Assembly: GCA_020056155.1 (NCBI GenBank) | Contig: JAGVII010000599.1 | Location: 1 to 11,831 of the forward strand | Length of the DNA: 11,831 nucleotides | Source of the DNA: Afipia sp. | GTDB lineage: Bacteria; Pseudomonadota; Alphaproteobacteria; Rhizobiales; Xanthobacteraceae | Direction: 5' to 3' | Notes under the pieces: generated by a model | What the model saw: only the letters and a program-made list of their open reading frames with translations | Database searches by the model: none | Told to the model about the DNA's origin: nothing | Program-made: the position numbers and the translations under genes | Shown here: in pieces, positions 1-7,318 of the stretch | Position numbering within the stretch: position 1 is the first letter of the stretch | Layout: the number at the start of each line of letters is the position of its first letter

Positions 1-3000
1 ATCTCGTTTCTGGCGCTGGAAGCCATCGGCGGAACGATTACGCTGAACTATGGCGTCACCAACGCCACCGCAGCCATCCTGGTGGTCAGCGTCATCATTT
101 TCTGTTGCGGGCTGCCGATTGCCTATTACGCCGCCAGGTACGGCGTCGATATCGACCTGCTCACCCGCGGCGCGGGCTTCGGCTACATCGGCTCCACGAT
201 TACCTCGCTGATCTACGCATCTTTCACCTTTATCTTTTTTGCCATAGAAGCCGTCATTCTCGCGATGGCGCTGGAACTCTGTTTCGGCATCCCCCGTCCG
301 ATCGGCTATCTCATCAGCGCAGTCGTCATCATCCCGCTGGTCACCCACGGCATCACGCTGATCAGCCGCTTTCAGTTGTGGACACAGCCATTCTGGATTC
401 TGCTCCACATTCTGCCCTTCGCAGCCATCGCCATCAAAAGCCCCGGCTCGTTCGCGGAGTGGACCGCGTTTCCGGGCGAGCATGGCAATCCGTCTGGACA
501 TCTCGATCTGTTGCTGTTCGGAACCGCAGCATCCGTTGTGTTCGCGCTGGTGGCGCAGATCGGCGAACAGGTCGACTTCCTGCGATTTCTCCCGCGCGAC
601 CGGCGCACCTCGAAGCGCGCATGGTGGGTCGCCATGGTCAGCGCGGGCCCCGGTTGGATCGTGCCTGGTGCAATCAAGATGCTAGCGGGGTCGTTCCTCG
701 CCTTCTTCGCGATCAAGCACGGCGTGACATCCGAGTATGCCGCCGAACCCGCGCATATGTATCTTGAAGCATTTCGTTATGTGCTTGCGCAGCCGGACCT
801 TGCACTGGCGCTGACAGGCACGTTCGTCATCCTTTCGCAGCTCAAGATCAACGTCACCAACGCCTACGCGGGTTCGATTGCGTGGTCGAATTTCTTCTCG
901 CGATTGACCCACAGCCATCCGGGCCGCGTGGTGTGGCTGGTGTTCAACGTGCTGGTCGCGCTGCTGCTAATGGAAATCGGCGTCTACAAGGCGCTGGAAC
1001 AAACGCTGGCGCTATATTCGAACGTGGCCATCGCGTGGGTCGGCGCGCTGGTCGCCGATCTGATTGTCAACAAGCCGCTCGGACTGCGCCCGCAACACAT
1101 GGAGTTCAAGCGCGCGCATCTCTACGACATTAATCCGGTCGGCGTCGGCGCGATGACGATTGCTACCATCGTGTCCATCAGCGCATTCTACGGTTTCTTC
1201 GGAACAACGGCGAAGGCGCTCGCGCCGTTCGTGGCGCTAACTGTAGCTTTTCTGACCGCTCCCGTGATCGCGTGGGCAACCGGTGGAAAATACTATATCG
1301 CGCGCAAGCCCAAGCGAAGCTGGCAGAACCTGGAAGCGATCAAGTGTTGCATCTGTGAGCACGCTTTCGAGCCCGAAGACATGGCTTCCTGCCCGGCCTA
1401 TGCCGGTCCGATATGCTCGCTATGCTGTTCGCTCGATGCCCGCTGCCACGATCTGTGCAAACCGCACGCGCGGGTCCAGGCGCAGTTTTCCGAAACGCTG
1501 GGCAAGATGCTCCCGCAATTCATTTACGCGCGGATCAATTCGCAGCTCGGACACTATCTCGGGGTCTTCGCGCTGTCGGCGGGTCTGGTCGGGCTGACGC
1601 TCGGCCTGATCTACCTTCAGACCTCCACCGCAATCCGATTCGATCAGGTCCAGCTGTCCGACGTACTGTGGAAAGTCTTCTTCGCGCTCTCGATCATCAT
1701 CGGCGTGGTGGCATGGCTGTTTGTGCTGGCGCGGCAAAGCCGGCAGGCTGCCGAAGCTGAAACCAGGCGGCAAACCACACTCCTGATGCAGGAAATCGAT
1801 GCCCATCGGCAGACCGACATGGAGCTTCAGCGCGCCAAGGAAGTTGCCGAATCCGCCAACCTTGCCAAGAGCCGCTACGTTGTCGGTCTCAGCCACGAGC
1901 TTCGCTCGCCGCTCAACGCCATCAGCGGCTATGCTCAACTGCTCGAACAGGACGCGACCATACAGCCGAAGCCGCGCGATCAGATCCGCGTCGTTCGCCG
2001 CAGCGCCGATCACCTTTCGGGACTAATCGACGGCCTGCTCGACATTTCCAAGATCGAAGCCGGACGGCTTCATCTGTCGCGTGACGAAGTCCGTCTCCAC
2101 GCGTTTCTCGACCAGCTCGTCGGCATGTTCCGCCTGCAGGCTGCGGCGAAGAACGTCGAATTCGTGTTCCTGCGGCCGGAGACCCTGCCCCCGGTAGTCT
2201 ACGCCGACGAAAAGCGGCTGCGGCAGATCCTGATCAACCTGCTGTCGAACGCCATCAAGTTCACCCAGAGCGGCAGCGTCCATTTCATCGTGCATTACCG
2301 CAGCCCTGTCGCCGAATTCGAGGTGCGAGACACCGGCCCCGGGATTCATGCCGACGATCTAGACCGTATCTTCGCGCCGTTCGAGCGCGGCGCGCTGGGC
2401 ATCTCGCAGCCACAAACCGGAACGGGTCTGGGTCTCACCATCAGCAAGTTGCTCGCCGGCGTGATGGGCGGCGACATCCGCGTCACGTCCACTGTCGGGA
2501 AAGGCAGCACGTTCCAAGTGAAAATGCTGCTATCGGAAGTTACCAACCCCACCCGCATCAAGACGATCAATGCGCCGATCTATGGCTACCACGGTCCGCG
2601 CAAGACCATCCTCATCACCGACGACGATCCTACCCACCGCGACCTCTTACGCGAAGTCCTCGCCCCGCTCGGCTTCATCATCCTGAGCGCTCCGGACGGC
2701 GCGACGTGTCTTAATCTCGCGCAGCATTGTCAGCCGGACATGTTTCTGCTTGATATCTCGATGGGCGAGATCGACGGCTGGTCGGTCGCTGAGAGCCTAC
2801 GTACCGCCGGTCATCACAACGCGCGCATCCTGATGATCTCGGCGAGTGCGCTCGAAGCCCACGGTGCGCCGCTGGCGCAGCCATTCCATGACGGCTATCT
2901 GATGAAGCCGATCGACGTTCCCCGCCTGCTGGAACTGATCGGCCAGTTGCTCAAGATCGAATGGTCACACGAACCGGGGCCAGTTCAAACCACAGCAGCT

Positions 3001-3237
3001 TCAGCCGCCGTATGGAACGCAGACAAGGACCCGAGCCCTCCGGTGCAGTATGTCGACGAACTGATCGACCTCGGGCAAATCGGCTACGTCACGGCGATTC
3101 ATCGGAAACTCGACGAGATCGACAAGGACCATCCGGAGCACGCCGCCTTCGTGTCGCAGATGCGCTCGCTGGTTGAACGGTTCGATCTCGGGCAATACAT
3201 GGCAACCCTTCAGAATGTGCAGCGCCATGATCATTGA
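1..3237 (+). CDS. NCS1 transporter-like hybrid sensor histidine kinase (5' end outside window)
   Basis: The reading frame is open from base 1, so the true start lies upstream; the GTG at 82 falls inside the transporter region and is not the start. Numbering residues from base 1, about residues 1-440 form roughly 11-12 hydrophobic helices resembling NCS1 (purine/cytosine permease) carriers. Residues 449-486 hold nine cysteines. Two further helices (about 520-575) and a charged coiled-coil lead to a histidine kinase: H-box SHELRSPLN with phospho-acceptor His632, N-box Asn750, DTGPGI at 777-782 and GTGLGL at 807-812. A receiver follows (868-985) with acidic pocket Asp874-876, phospho-acceptor Asp918 and Lys969. 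The last 80 or so residues are a helical tail without a clear HPt motif. The stop overlaps the next gene, a response regulator, which is its likely partner. The family role (sensing by a transporter-like module, as in SLC5-type CbrA) is established only by analogy. From memory, homologues in Rhizobiales lie near urea or amide uptake genes, so the ligand may be nitrogenous; this is inference. Confidence 0.93.
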   Translation: MSFLALEAIGGTITLNYGVTNATAAILVVSVIIFCCGLPIAYYAARYGVDIDLLTRGAGFGYIGSTITSLIYASFTFIFFAIEAVILAMALELCFGIPRPIGYLISAVVIIPLVTHGITLISRFQLWTQPFWILLHILPFAAIAIKSPGSFAEWTAFPGEHGNPSGHLDLLLFGTAASVVFALVAQIGEQVDFLRFLPRDRRTSKRAWWVAMVSAGPGWIVPGAIKMLAGSFLAFFAIKHGVTSEYAAEPAHMYLEAFRYVLAQPDLALALTGTFVILSQLKINVTNAYAGSIAWSNFFSRLTHSHPGRVVWLVFNVLVALLLMEIGVYKALEQTLALYSNVAIAWVGALVADLIVNKPLGLRPQHMEFKRAHLYDINPVGVGAMTIATIVSISAFYGFFGTTAKALAPFVALTVAFLTAPVIAWATGGKYYIARKPKRSWQNLEAIKCCICEHAFEPEDMASCPAYAGPICSLCCSLDARCHDLCKPHARVQAQFSETLGKMLPQFIYARINSQLGHYLGVFALSAGLVGLTLGLIYLQTSTAIRFDQVQLSDVLWKVFFALSIIIGVVAWLFVLARQSRQAAEAETRRQTTLLMQEIDAHRQTDMELQRAKEVAESANLAKSRYVVGLSHELRSPLNAISGYAQLLEQDATIQPKPRDQIRVVRRSADHLSGLIDGLLDISKIEAGRLHLSRDEVRLHAFLDQLVGMFRLQAAAKNVEFVFLRPETLPPVVYADEKRLRQILINLLSNAIKFTQSGSVHFIVHYRSPVAEFEVRDTGPGIHADDLDRIFAPFERGALGISQPQTGTGLGLTISKLLAGVMGGDIRVTSTVGKGSTFQVKMLLSEVTNPTRIKTINAPIYGYHGPRKTILITDDDPTHRDLLREVLAPLGFIILSAPDGATCLNLAQHCQPDMFLLDISMGEIDGWSVAESLRTAGHHNARILMISASALEAHGAPLAQPFHDGYLMKPIDVPRLLELIGQLLKIEWSHEPGPVQTTAASAAVWNADKDPSPPVQYVDELIDLGQIGYVTAIHRKLDEIDKDHPEHAAFVSQMRSLVERFDLGQYMATLQNVQRHDH

Positions 3238-4144
3238 AGCCAAATCACGCGACACCGTGCTCATCGTCGACGATTCGCCCGAAACCCTGCGCATGCTAAC
3301 CGATGCGCTCGACGGCGCCGGCATGACTGTGATGGTTGCTCTCGACGGCGCGTCGGCGCTCCGCATCGGCGAACAGATTGTGCCGGACATCGTTCTGCTC
3401 GATGCCGTGATGCCGGGAATGGATGGCTTCGAGACCTGCCGCCGTCTCAAGCGCGAGGCCAAGCTCGCCGGCGTCCCGGTCATCTTCATGACAGGCCTCG
3501 CTGAAAGCGAACATATCGTGCGGGGACTGGAGGCCGGCGGCGTCGACTACGTGACAAAGCCAATTGTGATTGTCGAGATGCTGGCGCGGATCAAGGTTCA
3601 CCTCGCAAACGCCCGGCTGACCCAAAGCGCGCGTGCCGCACTGGACGTCTCAGGGCGATACCTGTTTGCGGTCGACCATCGCGGCCGCATCATCTGGGCG
3701 ACCCCGCAAGCAGAGAAGCTGGCACGCGCCAGAAGCGCCGACGAGAAGTTCGAACTGCCGGAGCCGTGGCTCGACTGGCTCGACCAGATGCATCGGGGGC
3801 TGGCCGAACCGAAGTCGCCGCCCGCGATCTCGCTCCGCAACGAGAAGCTTCGCCTGCAGTACATGGGTCGACTAGGCGCGAACGAATTTCTGCTTCGGCT
3901 GGCGCGAGACACCAGTTCAGATTCGCCGGCCGAGTTCAGCAAGGAACTGGGACTGACCAGCCGCGAGGGAGAAGTGCTGTCCTGGCTGAGCAAGGGCAAG
4001 ACCAACCGCGACATCGCCCAGATCCTGGGCCTCAGTCCGCGCACCATCGACAAGCATCTCGAGCAGATTTACGCAAAGCTCGGCGTCGAGAACCGGACGG
4101 CAGCGGCGGCGGTCGCGAGCAATGCGAGCCAGAGAAATTCCTAG
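3227..4144 (+). CDS. LuxR-type DNA-binding response regulator with PAS-like middle
   Basis: A 305-residue response regulator. The receiver (residues 9-125) has the acidic pair Asp15-Asp16, phospho-acceptor Asp59 in the LLDAVMPGMDG motif, Thr89 and Lys111 before Pro112. Residues about 130-165 read like a PAS-fold segment (LFAVDHRGRIIWAT). Residues 240-299 are a classical LuxR/GerE helix-turn-helix with TSREGEVLSWLSKGKTNRDI and a recognition helix after SPRTIDKHL. The ATG at 3227 is chosen because it begins just before the receiver and overlaps the kinase stop by 11 bases. ATGs at 3215 and 3173 are in frame, but would overlap the kinase further and add residues with no place in the fold; no strong ribosome site separates them. 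The overlap implies translational coupling and a cognate pair with the kinase. Its target promoters are not evident in the window. Confidence 0.93.
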   Translation: MIIEAKSRDTVLIVDDSPETLRMLTDALDGAGMTVMVALDGASALRIGEQIVPDIVLLDAVMPGMDGFETCRRLKREAKLAGVPVIFMTGLAESEHIVRGLEAGGVDYVTKPIVIVEMLARIKVHLANARLTQSARAALDVSGRYLFAVDHRGRIIWATPQAEKLARARSADEKFELPEPWLDWLDQMHRGLAEPKSPPAISLRNEKLRLQYMGRLGANEFLLRLARDTSSDSPAEFSKELGLTSREGEVLSWLSKGKTNRDIAQILGLSPRTIDKHLEQIYAKLGVENRTAAAAVASNASQRNS

Positions 4145-4406
4145 GAACGTGTGTATGGCTCGCCATGCATTTAACGCTGCTACGCAAAGCACCGGATCAA
4201 ACGGTCGGCGTCCTTCTATCAGAGATCAGGAACATCCTAAACTTGATTGGCTGTGCGCCGTTGAGCACGAACAATCTGCTTTGGGCTAGCCACGGTTCGT
4301 GCGCGGCGCTTTCGAGCCGGCGGCGGATCGCCCGTGGAAATCGCCAGCTTCGTCATCCATATCGTGCTCTGGCGGAAATACAGGGGCCAGCCTGTTCCCC
4401 GGAGTC
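4145..4406. other. Intergenic stretch with an inverted repeat
   Basis: This stretch lies between the two convergent genes: the + strand response regulator and the - strand small orphan gene. No frame in it resembles a protein I recognise. It contains an 8-base perfect inverted repeat, GCACGAAC at 4265-4272 and GTTCGTGC at 4295-4302, with a palindrome GGCTAGCC in the intervening 22 bases. A short ATGGC/GCCAT dyad lies just after the regulator stop. Neither is followed by a T-tract, so a classical Rho-independent terminator is not supported. Confidence 0.4.
4265..4302. repeat. 8-bp perfect inverted repeat, 22-bp spacer
   Basis: GCACGAAC at 4265-4272 is the exact reverse complement of GTTCGTGC at 4295-4302. 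The spacer contains the self-complementary octamer GGCTAGCC. It could be a transcript hairpin at the end of two convergent genes, an operator, or the worn end of a mobile element. No T-run, target duplication or transposase accompanies it. Confidence 0.35.
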
Positions 4407-4727
4407 TCACGCCCGACCCAGAACTTGCATCGTCAAAAGCTTATCAGCCGGCTGCCGCGATGCAGCTGCTTTCAAAGCAGCTTGCAACAGTTCGATATCC
4501 TGCGAGGTTGTTGGTTGCCATCCGCAAGGGCACTGTTGATTCCGGTGGCTATCGGCGACCTGCCGATAGACCGATCCGAGCGCTCCGGCCATGGCACTGA
4601 TGACGGCTACAGACGACAGATGCGAAACATCCAATGCCCGGCAGAAAGCCGTCATCAGTACACGATCAAGATCCGCCTCGACGGACTTACGATCATCAAT
4701 ATTCGGGACGTCTTGTGGTTTCAGCAT
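4407..4727 (-). CDS. Small hypothetical protein, 106 residues, CPCGW motif
   Basis: I do not recognise this family by name. The - strand frame gives 106 residues from an ATG preceded at proper distance by a GGGGAAG ribosome-binding sequence. The frame can be extended to 4805, but those upstream 26 residues are Arg/Gly rich and look non-coding, so the start at 4727 is preferred. The sequence has natural protein composition: an acidic N-terminus (LKPQDVPNIDDRKSVEADLD), a helical middle (about residues 20-58), then CPCGWQP with Cys66, Cys68 and Trp70, and a second helix (about 77-90) ending in LLTMQVLGRA. No signal peptide or membrane helix. Cytosolic location is likely. It stands alone, convergent to the response regulator and divergent from the DUF4105 gene. 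Overlapping frames on the other strand look less protein-like. Function unknown. Confidence 0.6.
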   Translation of the reverse strand: MLKPQDVPNIDDRKSVEADLDRVLMTAFCRALDVSHLSSVAVISAMAGALGSVYRQVADSHRNQQCPCGWQPTTSQDIELLQAALKAAASRQPADKLLTMQVLGRA

Positions 4728-5070
4728 TTCTTCCCCGCCGTGGGGCACCTGCACAATCGCGGAGCGTCTCCAACGACCTCTATGCTTTCTCGTGCCGGTG
4801 CTCAATACATCCGCACCAAAGGAAAATTAGAAGACATCGAAGGTATTGGGCGCGGCCCCAGCCTCTGCTGATAACCGGGGCAGCGGCGCAATCGCGCCAG
4901 ACACATCGAGCGGACGAGTGATCTGAGCGAAAGCGTGTCTCAATTGCTGAAGCGCCGCTGCAAAATGTGCTATGTGGGCCTAGACGCCTACTCCATCGTG
5001 CGTGACAAATACCTCGTCGCGAGCGAGGATGCCAATACGCGTTCGACAGTCAAAATAGCGGAAGGAGCCC
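4728..5070. other. Intergenic stretch between divergent genes
   Basis: About 340 bases between the start of the - strand orphan gene and the + strand DUF4105 gene, so it must hold both promoters. I see no convincing -35/-10 pair. A GGCGC-AATC-GCGCC dyad lies at 4885-4898. Open frames running through it on the + strand (for example from 4935 into 5345) are out of frame with the DUF4105 gene and have unlikely composition. Confidence 0.4.
5060..5067 (+). promoter_or_regulatory. Ribosome binding site of the DUF4105 gene
   Basis: GGAAGGAG ends three bases before the ATG at 5071 and fixes this start for the DUF4105 gene. The spacing is slightly short for the AGGAG part but normal for GGAAG. Confidence 0.6.
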
Positions 5071-6087
5071 ATGAGTTCGCTGCGCAGGGTTTTGTCCACG
5101 TCGCTCGGCTGGCTGGTTGCCGGATTTTGGTCTCTTTGCCGGGCCCTACTCATCGCGTGGGCTACCCTGGCCATCTATTATTCGAACCTGCCGGCGGCCC
5201 CGCTTCGTCTTACCCTGGCGGCGATGTTTGCTGTGTTCGCGATCTGGGCGCTCTGGTTCTCGCGTCAACGGCGGATGTCCATAGCCTTCGTCGCGCTGTT
5301 TCTCAGCGTGGTCGCTTGGTGGATATCGATTCCTCCCTCGCATGATCGCGCTTGGCGGCCGGAGGTTGCGATGATGCCACGGGCTGTCATTGATGGTGAT
5401 CGTGTGCGGATCACAGGCGTGCGCAACTTCGACTATCGCAGCCGGAATGATTTCACGGTGCGCTGGGAAGAGCGCGAGGTGTCGCTGTCGCACCTGACAG
5501 CTCTCGATTTCTATGTGGCCTATTTCAGCGAAGGGCCGGTCGGCCATACGTTCGTCAGTTTCATCTTCGATAACGCGCCGCCGCTGAGTATCTCCATCGA
5601 AACGCGGCCTGAGGTCGGCGAAGGCTTTGCGCCCGTCGCGTCCCTGTTCAAGCAATTCGAGTTAATCTACGTGGTAGGCGACGAGCGCGACATCGTCGGC
5701 GTACGCACCAGCCACCGGCAGGAACCGGTGTACCTCTATCGCCTTAACACCTCGGCTGACGATGCGCGCCGGCTGCTCCTGGTTTACCTGACGCGGATCA
5801 ACGAACTCGCCGACCGGCCGGAGTTCTATCACCTGCTCACCAACAGCTGCACGATCAACATCGTGCGTTACGCGAATGCTGCCGGACGAGCCGGCCGGTT
5901 CGATATCCGCCATCTCCTGAACGGCCTGATCGACAGCTACCTCTACCACTCGGGCCGGGTGGACACGACGCTGCCGTTTGACGAATTGCGGCAGCGCTCC
6001 CTGATCAACGAGGCCGCGCGGGCTGCCGATGGCGCAGCCGATTTCCCGCAGCGCATTCGGGCATCCCTGCCAACAGTATCTCGCTGA
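5071..6087 (+). CDS. DUF4105 (Lnb N-terminal-like) membrane-anchored protein
   Basis: A 338-residue protein with three hydrophobic segments at about residues 13-36, 45-64 and 69-87, followed by a soluble domain that probably faces the periplasm. The soluble part matches the DUF4105 family (PF13387) in layout: a conserved His in GHTFVSF (His159) and a conserved Cys in LLTNSCTINIV (Cys260), consistent with a papain/NlpC-like thiol fold. From memory, the Bacteroides member Lnb of this family is a lipoprotein N-acyltransferase; whether this alphaproteobacterial protein does the same is unknown, and its N-terminal membrane arrangement may differ. The ATG at 5071 is supported by the GGAAGGAG upstream. 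It stands 184 bases ahead of the small exported-protein genes and may be transcribed alone. The family call is fairly sure; the biochemical role is inference. Confidence 0.85.
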   Translation: MSSLRRVLSTSLGWLVAGFWSLCRALLIAWATLAIYYSNLPAAPLRLTLAAMFAVFAIWALWFSRQRRMSIAFVALFLSVVAWWISIPPSHDRAWRPEVAMMPRAVIDGDRVRITGVRNFDYRSRNDFTVRWEEREVSLSHLTALDFYVAYFSEGPVGHTFVSFIFDNAPPLSISIETRPEVGEGFAPVASLFKQFELIYVVGDERDIVGVRTSHRQEPVYLYRLNTSADDARRLLLVYLTRINELADRPEFYHLLTNSCTINIVRYANAAGRAGRFDIRHLLNGLIDSYLYHSGRVDTTLPFDELRQRSLINEAARAADGAADFPQRIRASLPTVSR

Positions 6088-6211
6088 AACGCACCGCCGC
6101 CGATTCTCACCGATACAATCCCTGCGGCATGGTCGATCAACCGGAGCAGGCTGGCGGTCACAGGGCTATTGCCAACGCCCGACGCCTTGCTAGTCTCGGA
6201 CGCTGAAGTGC

Positions 6212-6239
6212 TTACCACTCGCCGCATGCCGCATAGTAT
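6212..6239 (+). promoter_or_regulatory. Possible sigma-70-type promoter
   Basis: TTACCA (6212-6217) and TAGTAT (6234-6239) are separated by 16 bases, each matching four of six consensus positions. The pair lies 33 bases ahead of the ATG at 6272 and could serve the small exported-protein genes. Weak matches of this kind occur by chance. Confidence 0.25.
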
Positions 6240-6271
6240 TGGGATTCCAACAGCACTGGAAAGGCACGCAT

Positions 6272-6595
6272 ATGAATAAAATTCTAGCGTTTGTCTTTGT
6301 GGCCGCCGCCCTGTTCGTTGCAGAACTGACTCCGCGGGTTCTTTCGAACGCCAACGCGCAAAGCCTCACCATCGACCGCGATGGTGTGCGCATTGACCGG
6401 AGATCGCATCGCGTAAACCGTTCCGAGGCTGTTAGAATTGCCCGGCGAAACGGAATTTCTCACATCAGACATGCCGATATGCGTGGACGTTACTGGGTCG
6501 TTACCGGCGAAAGCCGCCGTCGTCGCGACATTCTGCGGCTGACGATCGACGCGCGAACCGGGCGTGTCGTTGGACGCCGTTATATTCATCGATGA
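6272..6595 (+). CDS. Small exported PepSY-like protein
   Basis: A 107-residue protein. Residues 1-30 form a signal peptide: two-residue NK start, hydrophobic core ILAFVFVAAALFVAEL and a likely cut after NANAQ. The mature part is very Arg rich and reads as a PepSY-like unit: SEAVRIARRNGI helix, then strands around GRYWVVTGESRRRRDILRLTIDARTGRVVGRR. PepSY-like domains are often found in small periplasmic proteins proposed as inhibitors or modulators of proteases, but no partner is visible here. GGAAAGG seven bases before the ATG supports the start at 6272. The next gene begins 32 bases after its stop, so the two are probably co-transcribed. Exact family membership is by eye; the export call is strong. 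Confidence 0.8.
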   Translation: MNKILAFVFVAAALFVAELTPRVLSNANAQSLTIDRDGVRIDRRSHRVNRSEAVRIARRNGISHIRHADMRGRYWVVTGESRRRRDILRLTIDARTGRVVGRRYIHR

Positions 6596-6614
6596 TACTC
6601 CGCAGCTCTTTCTT

Positions 6615-6620
6615 GGAGGG
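6615..6620 (+). promoter_or_regulatory. Ribosome binding site of the DUF992 gene
   Basis: GGAGGG seven bases before the ATG at 6628 decides the start. An in-frame ATG at 6592, overlapping the previous stop, would prepend 12 residues ahead of a good signal peptide and is less likely. Confidence 0.65.
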
Positions 6621-6627
6621 AAATGAA

Positions 6628-7098
6628 ATGCGACGAGGAATACTAATTTTGTTGTGTCTTTCGCTTGTTATTTACGCGTCACATGCCAATGCGCAGGGGT
6701 CCCGCGTCCGGGCCGGTGAACTCGTATGTCGCGGTGGACCAAGCGTGGGACTGATCGTCGGCTCAAGCCAAAGGCTTAGCTGCACTTTTCGCTCTTTTCA
6801 GAGCGGACGTCGGTACACGTATTCCGGCACCATGAGGCGCGTCGGTTTCGACATTGGCATAACAAGCGCATCAAGATTGCTGTGGGTGGTTTTTTCTGCA
6901 CGATCCGCGCGGCTTAAGCGCAGTACTCTCGCCGGAAACTACGTGGGAGCGAGTGGCGACGCTTCCTTTGGGTTCGGCGCCGGTGCGAACGTTCTGATCG
7001 GCGGATTTAACCGCTCGATTTCGCTGCAGCCGCTCTCAATTCAGGGCCAGACTGGTGTGAATCTCGCGATTGGAGTTTCGAATCTGACCTTGCGTTAG
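6628..7098 (+). CDS. DUF992 exported protein
   Basis: A 156-residue protein of the DUF992 family (PF06186), common in Rhizobiales and of unknown function. Residues 1-23 are a signal peptide (RRGILILLCLSLVIYASHANAQ). The mature protein begins with the family pattern VRAGELVCRGG, then a second Cys in LSCTF (probable disulfide with the first), the YSGTM segment, an inner DIGIT stretch and the Gly/Ala-rich C-terminus ending GANVLIGG, SISLQPLSIQGQTGVNLAIGV and LTLR. Length is normal for the family, so it looks complete. Expected location is the periplasm or cell surface. It follows the PepSY-like gene by 32 bases and probably shares its transcript. Base composition here is slightly more AT rich than the flanking genes. 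Family call firm; function unknown. Confidence 0.88.
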   Translation: MRRGILILLCLSLVIYASHANAQGSRVRAGELVCRGGPSVGLIVGSSQRLSCTFRSFQSGRRYTYSGTMRRVGFDIGITSASRLLWVVFSARSARLKRSTLAGNYVGASGDASFGFGAGANVLIGGFNRSISLQPLSIQGQTGVNLAIGVSNLTLR

Positions 7099-7119
7099 CC
7101 CAAATTCTCACATGAAAGT

Positions 7120-7152
7120 GGCATGGCGGCATTCTGATATGCCGTGCCGCGC
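7120..7152 (+). terminator. Hairpin after the DUF992 gene, possible terminator
   Basis: CGGCAT (7127-7132) and ATGCCG (7139-7144) form a six-base stem with a six-base loop, 28 bases after the DUF992 stop. No T-run follows, so it may instead be a transcript-end stabiliser. Confidence 0.3.
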
Positions 7153-7307
7153 TCCGCCATAGCGAGTTGTTTCTAGATACACATCGGTCGAAATGATTGT
7201 ATGCGCTGAAGCCGTGGCCGTGGCGCATCACTGCTCCATCGACCCCATGAATAACCAGCGGCAAGCCGATGGCCGAGAATTCGCTTTTTCCTTGAGAAGC
7301 ATACAGC

Positions 7308-7313
7308 GGGAGG
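7308..7313 (+). promoter_or_regulatory. Ribosome binding site of the amidohydrolase gene
   Basis: GGGAGG, five bases before the ATG at 7319, selects the start directly ahead of a signal peptide and argues against the in-frame upstream ATG at 7193. Confidence 0.65.
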
Positions 7314-7318
7314 AAACG

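Noticed and set aside
82..84. GTG as the start codon of the first gene
   Set aside because: The frame is open to base 1 and the residues before the GTG continue the carrier-like sequence, so the real start is upstream of the window.
3173..3226. Earlier in-frame ATGs (3173, 3215) for the response regulator
   Set aside because: They lengthen the overlap with the kinase and add residues before a receiver that already starts normally after 3227.
3766..4539. Long + strand frame covering the end of the response regulator and the gap
   Set aside because: Its first half is an out-of-frame shadow of the regulator, and the rest is Arg/Ser/Cys rich without protein-like patterns.
4299..4921. + strand frames opposite the 106-residue orphan gene
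   Set aside because: They have poor composition and no ribosome sites; the - strand frame is clearly more protein-like.
4935..5345. 136-codon + strand frame
   Set aside because: It runs out of frame into the DUF4105 gene and its second half is a shadow of that gene's membrane region.
7193..7318. N-terminal extension of the amidohydrolase
   Set aside because: It would place 42 unrelated residues before a good signal peptide; the ribosome site supports 7319.
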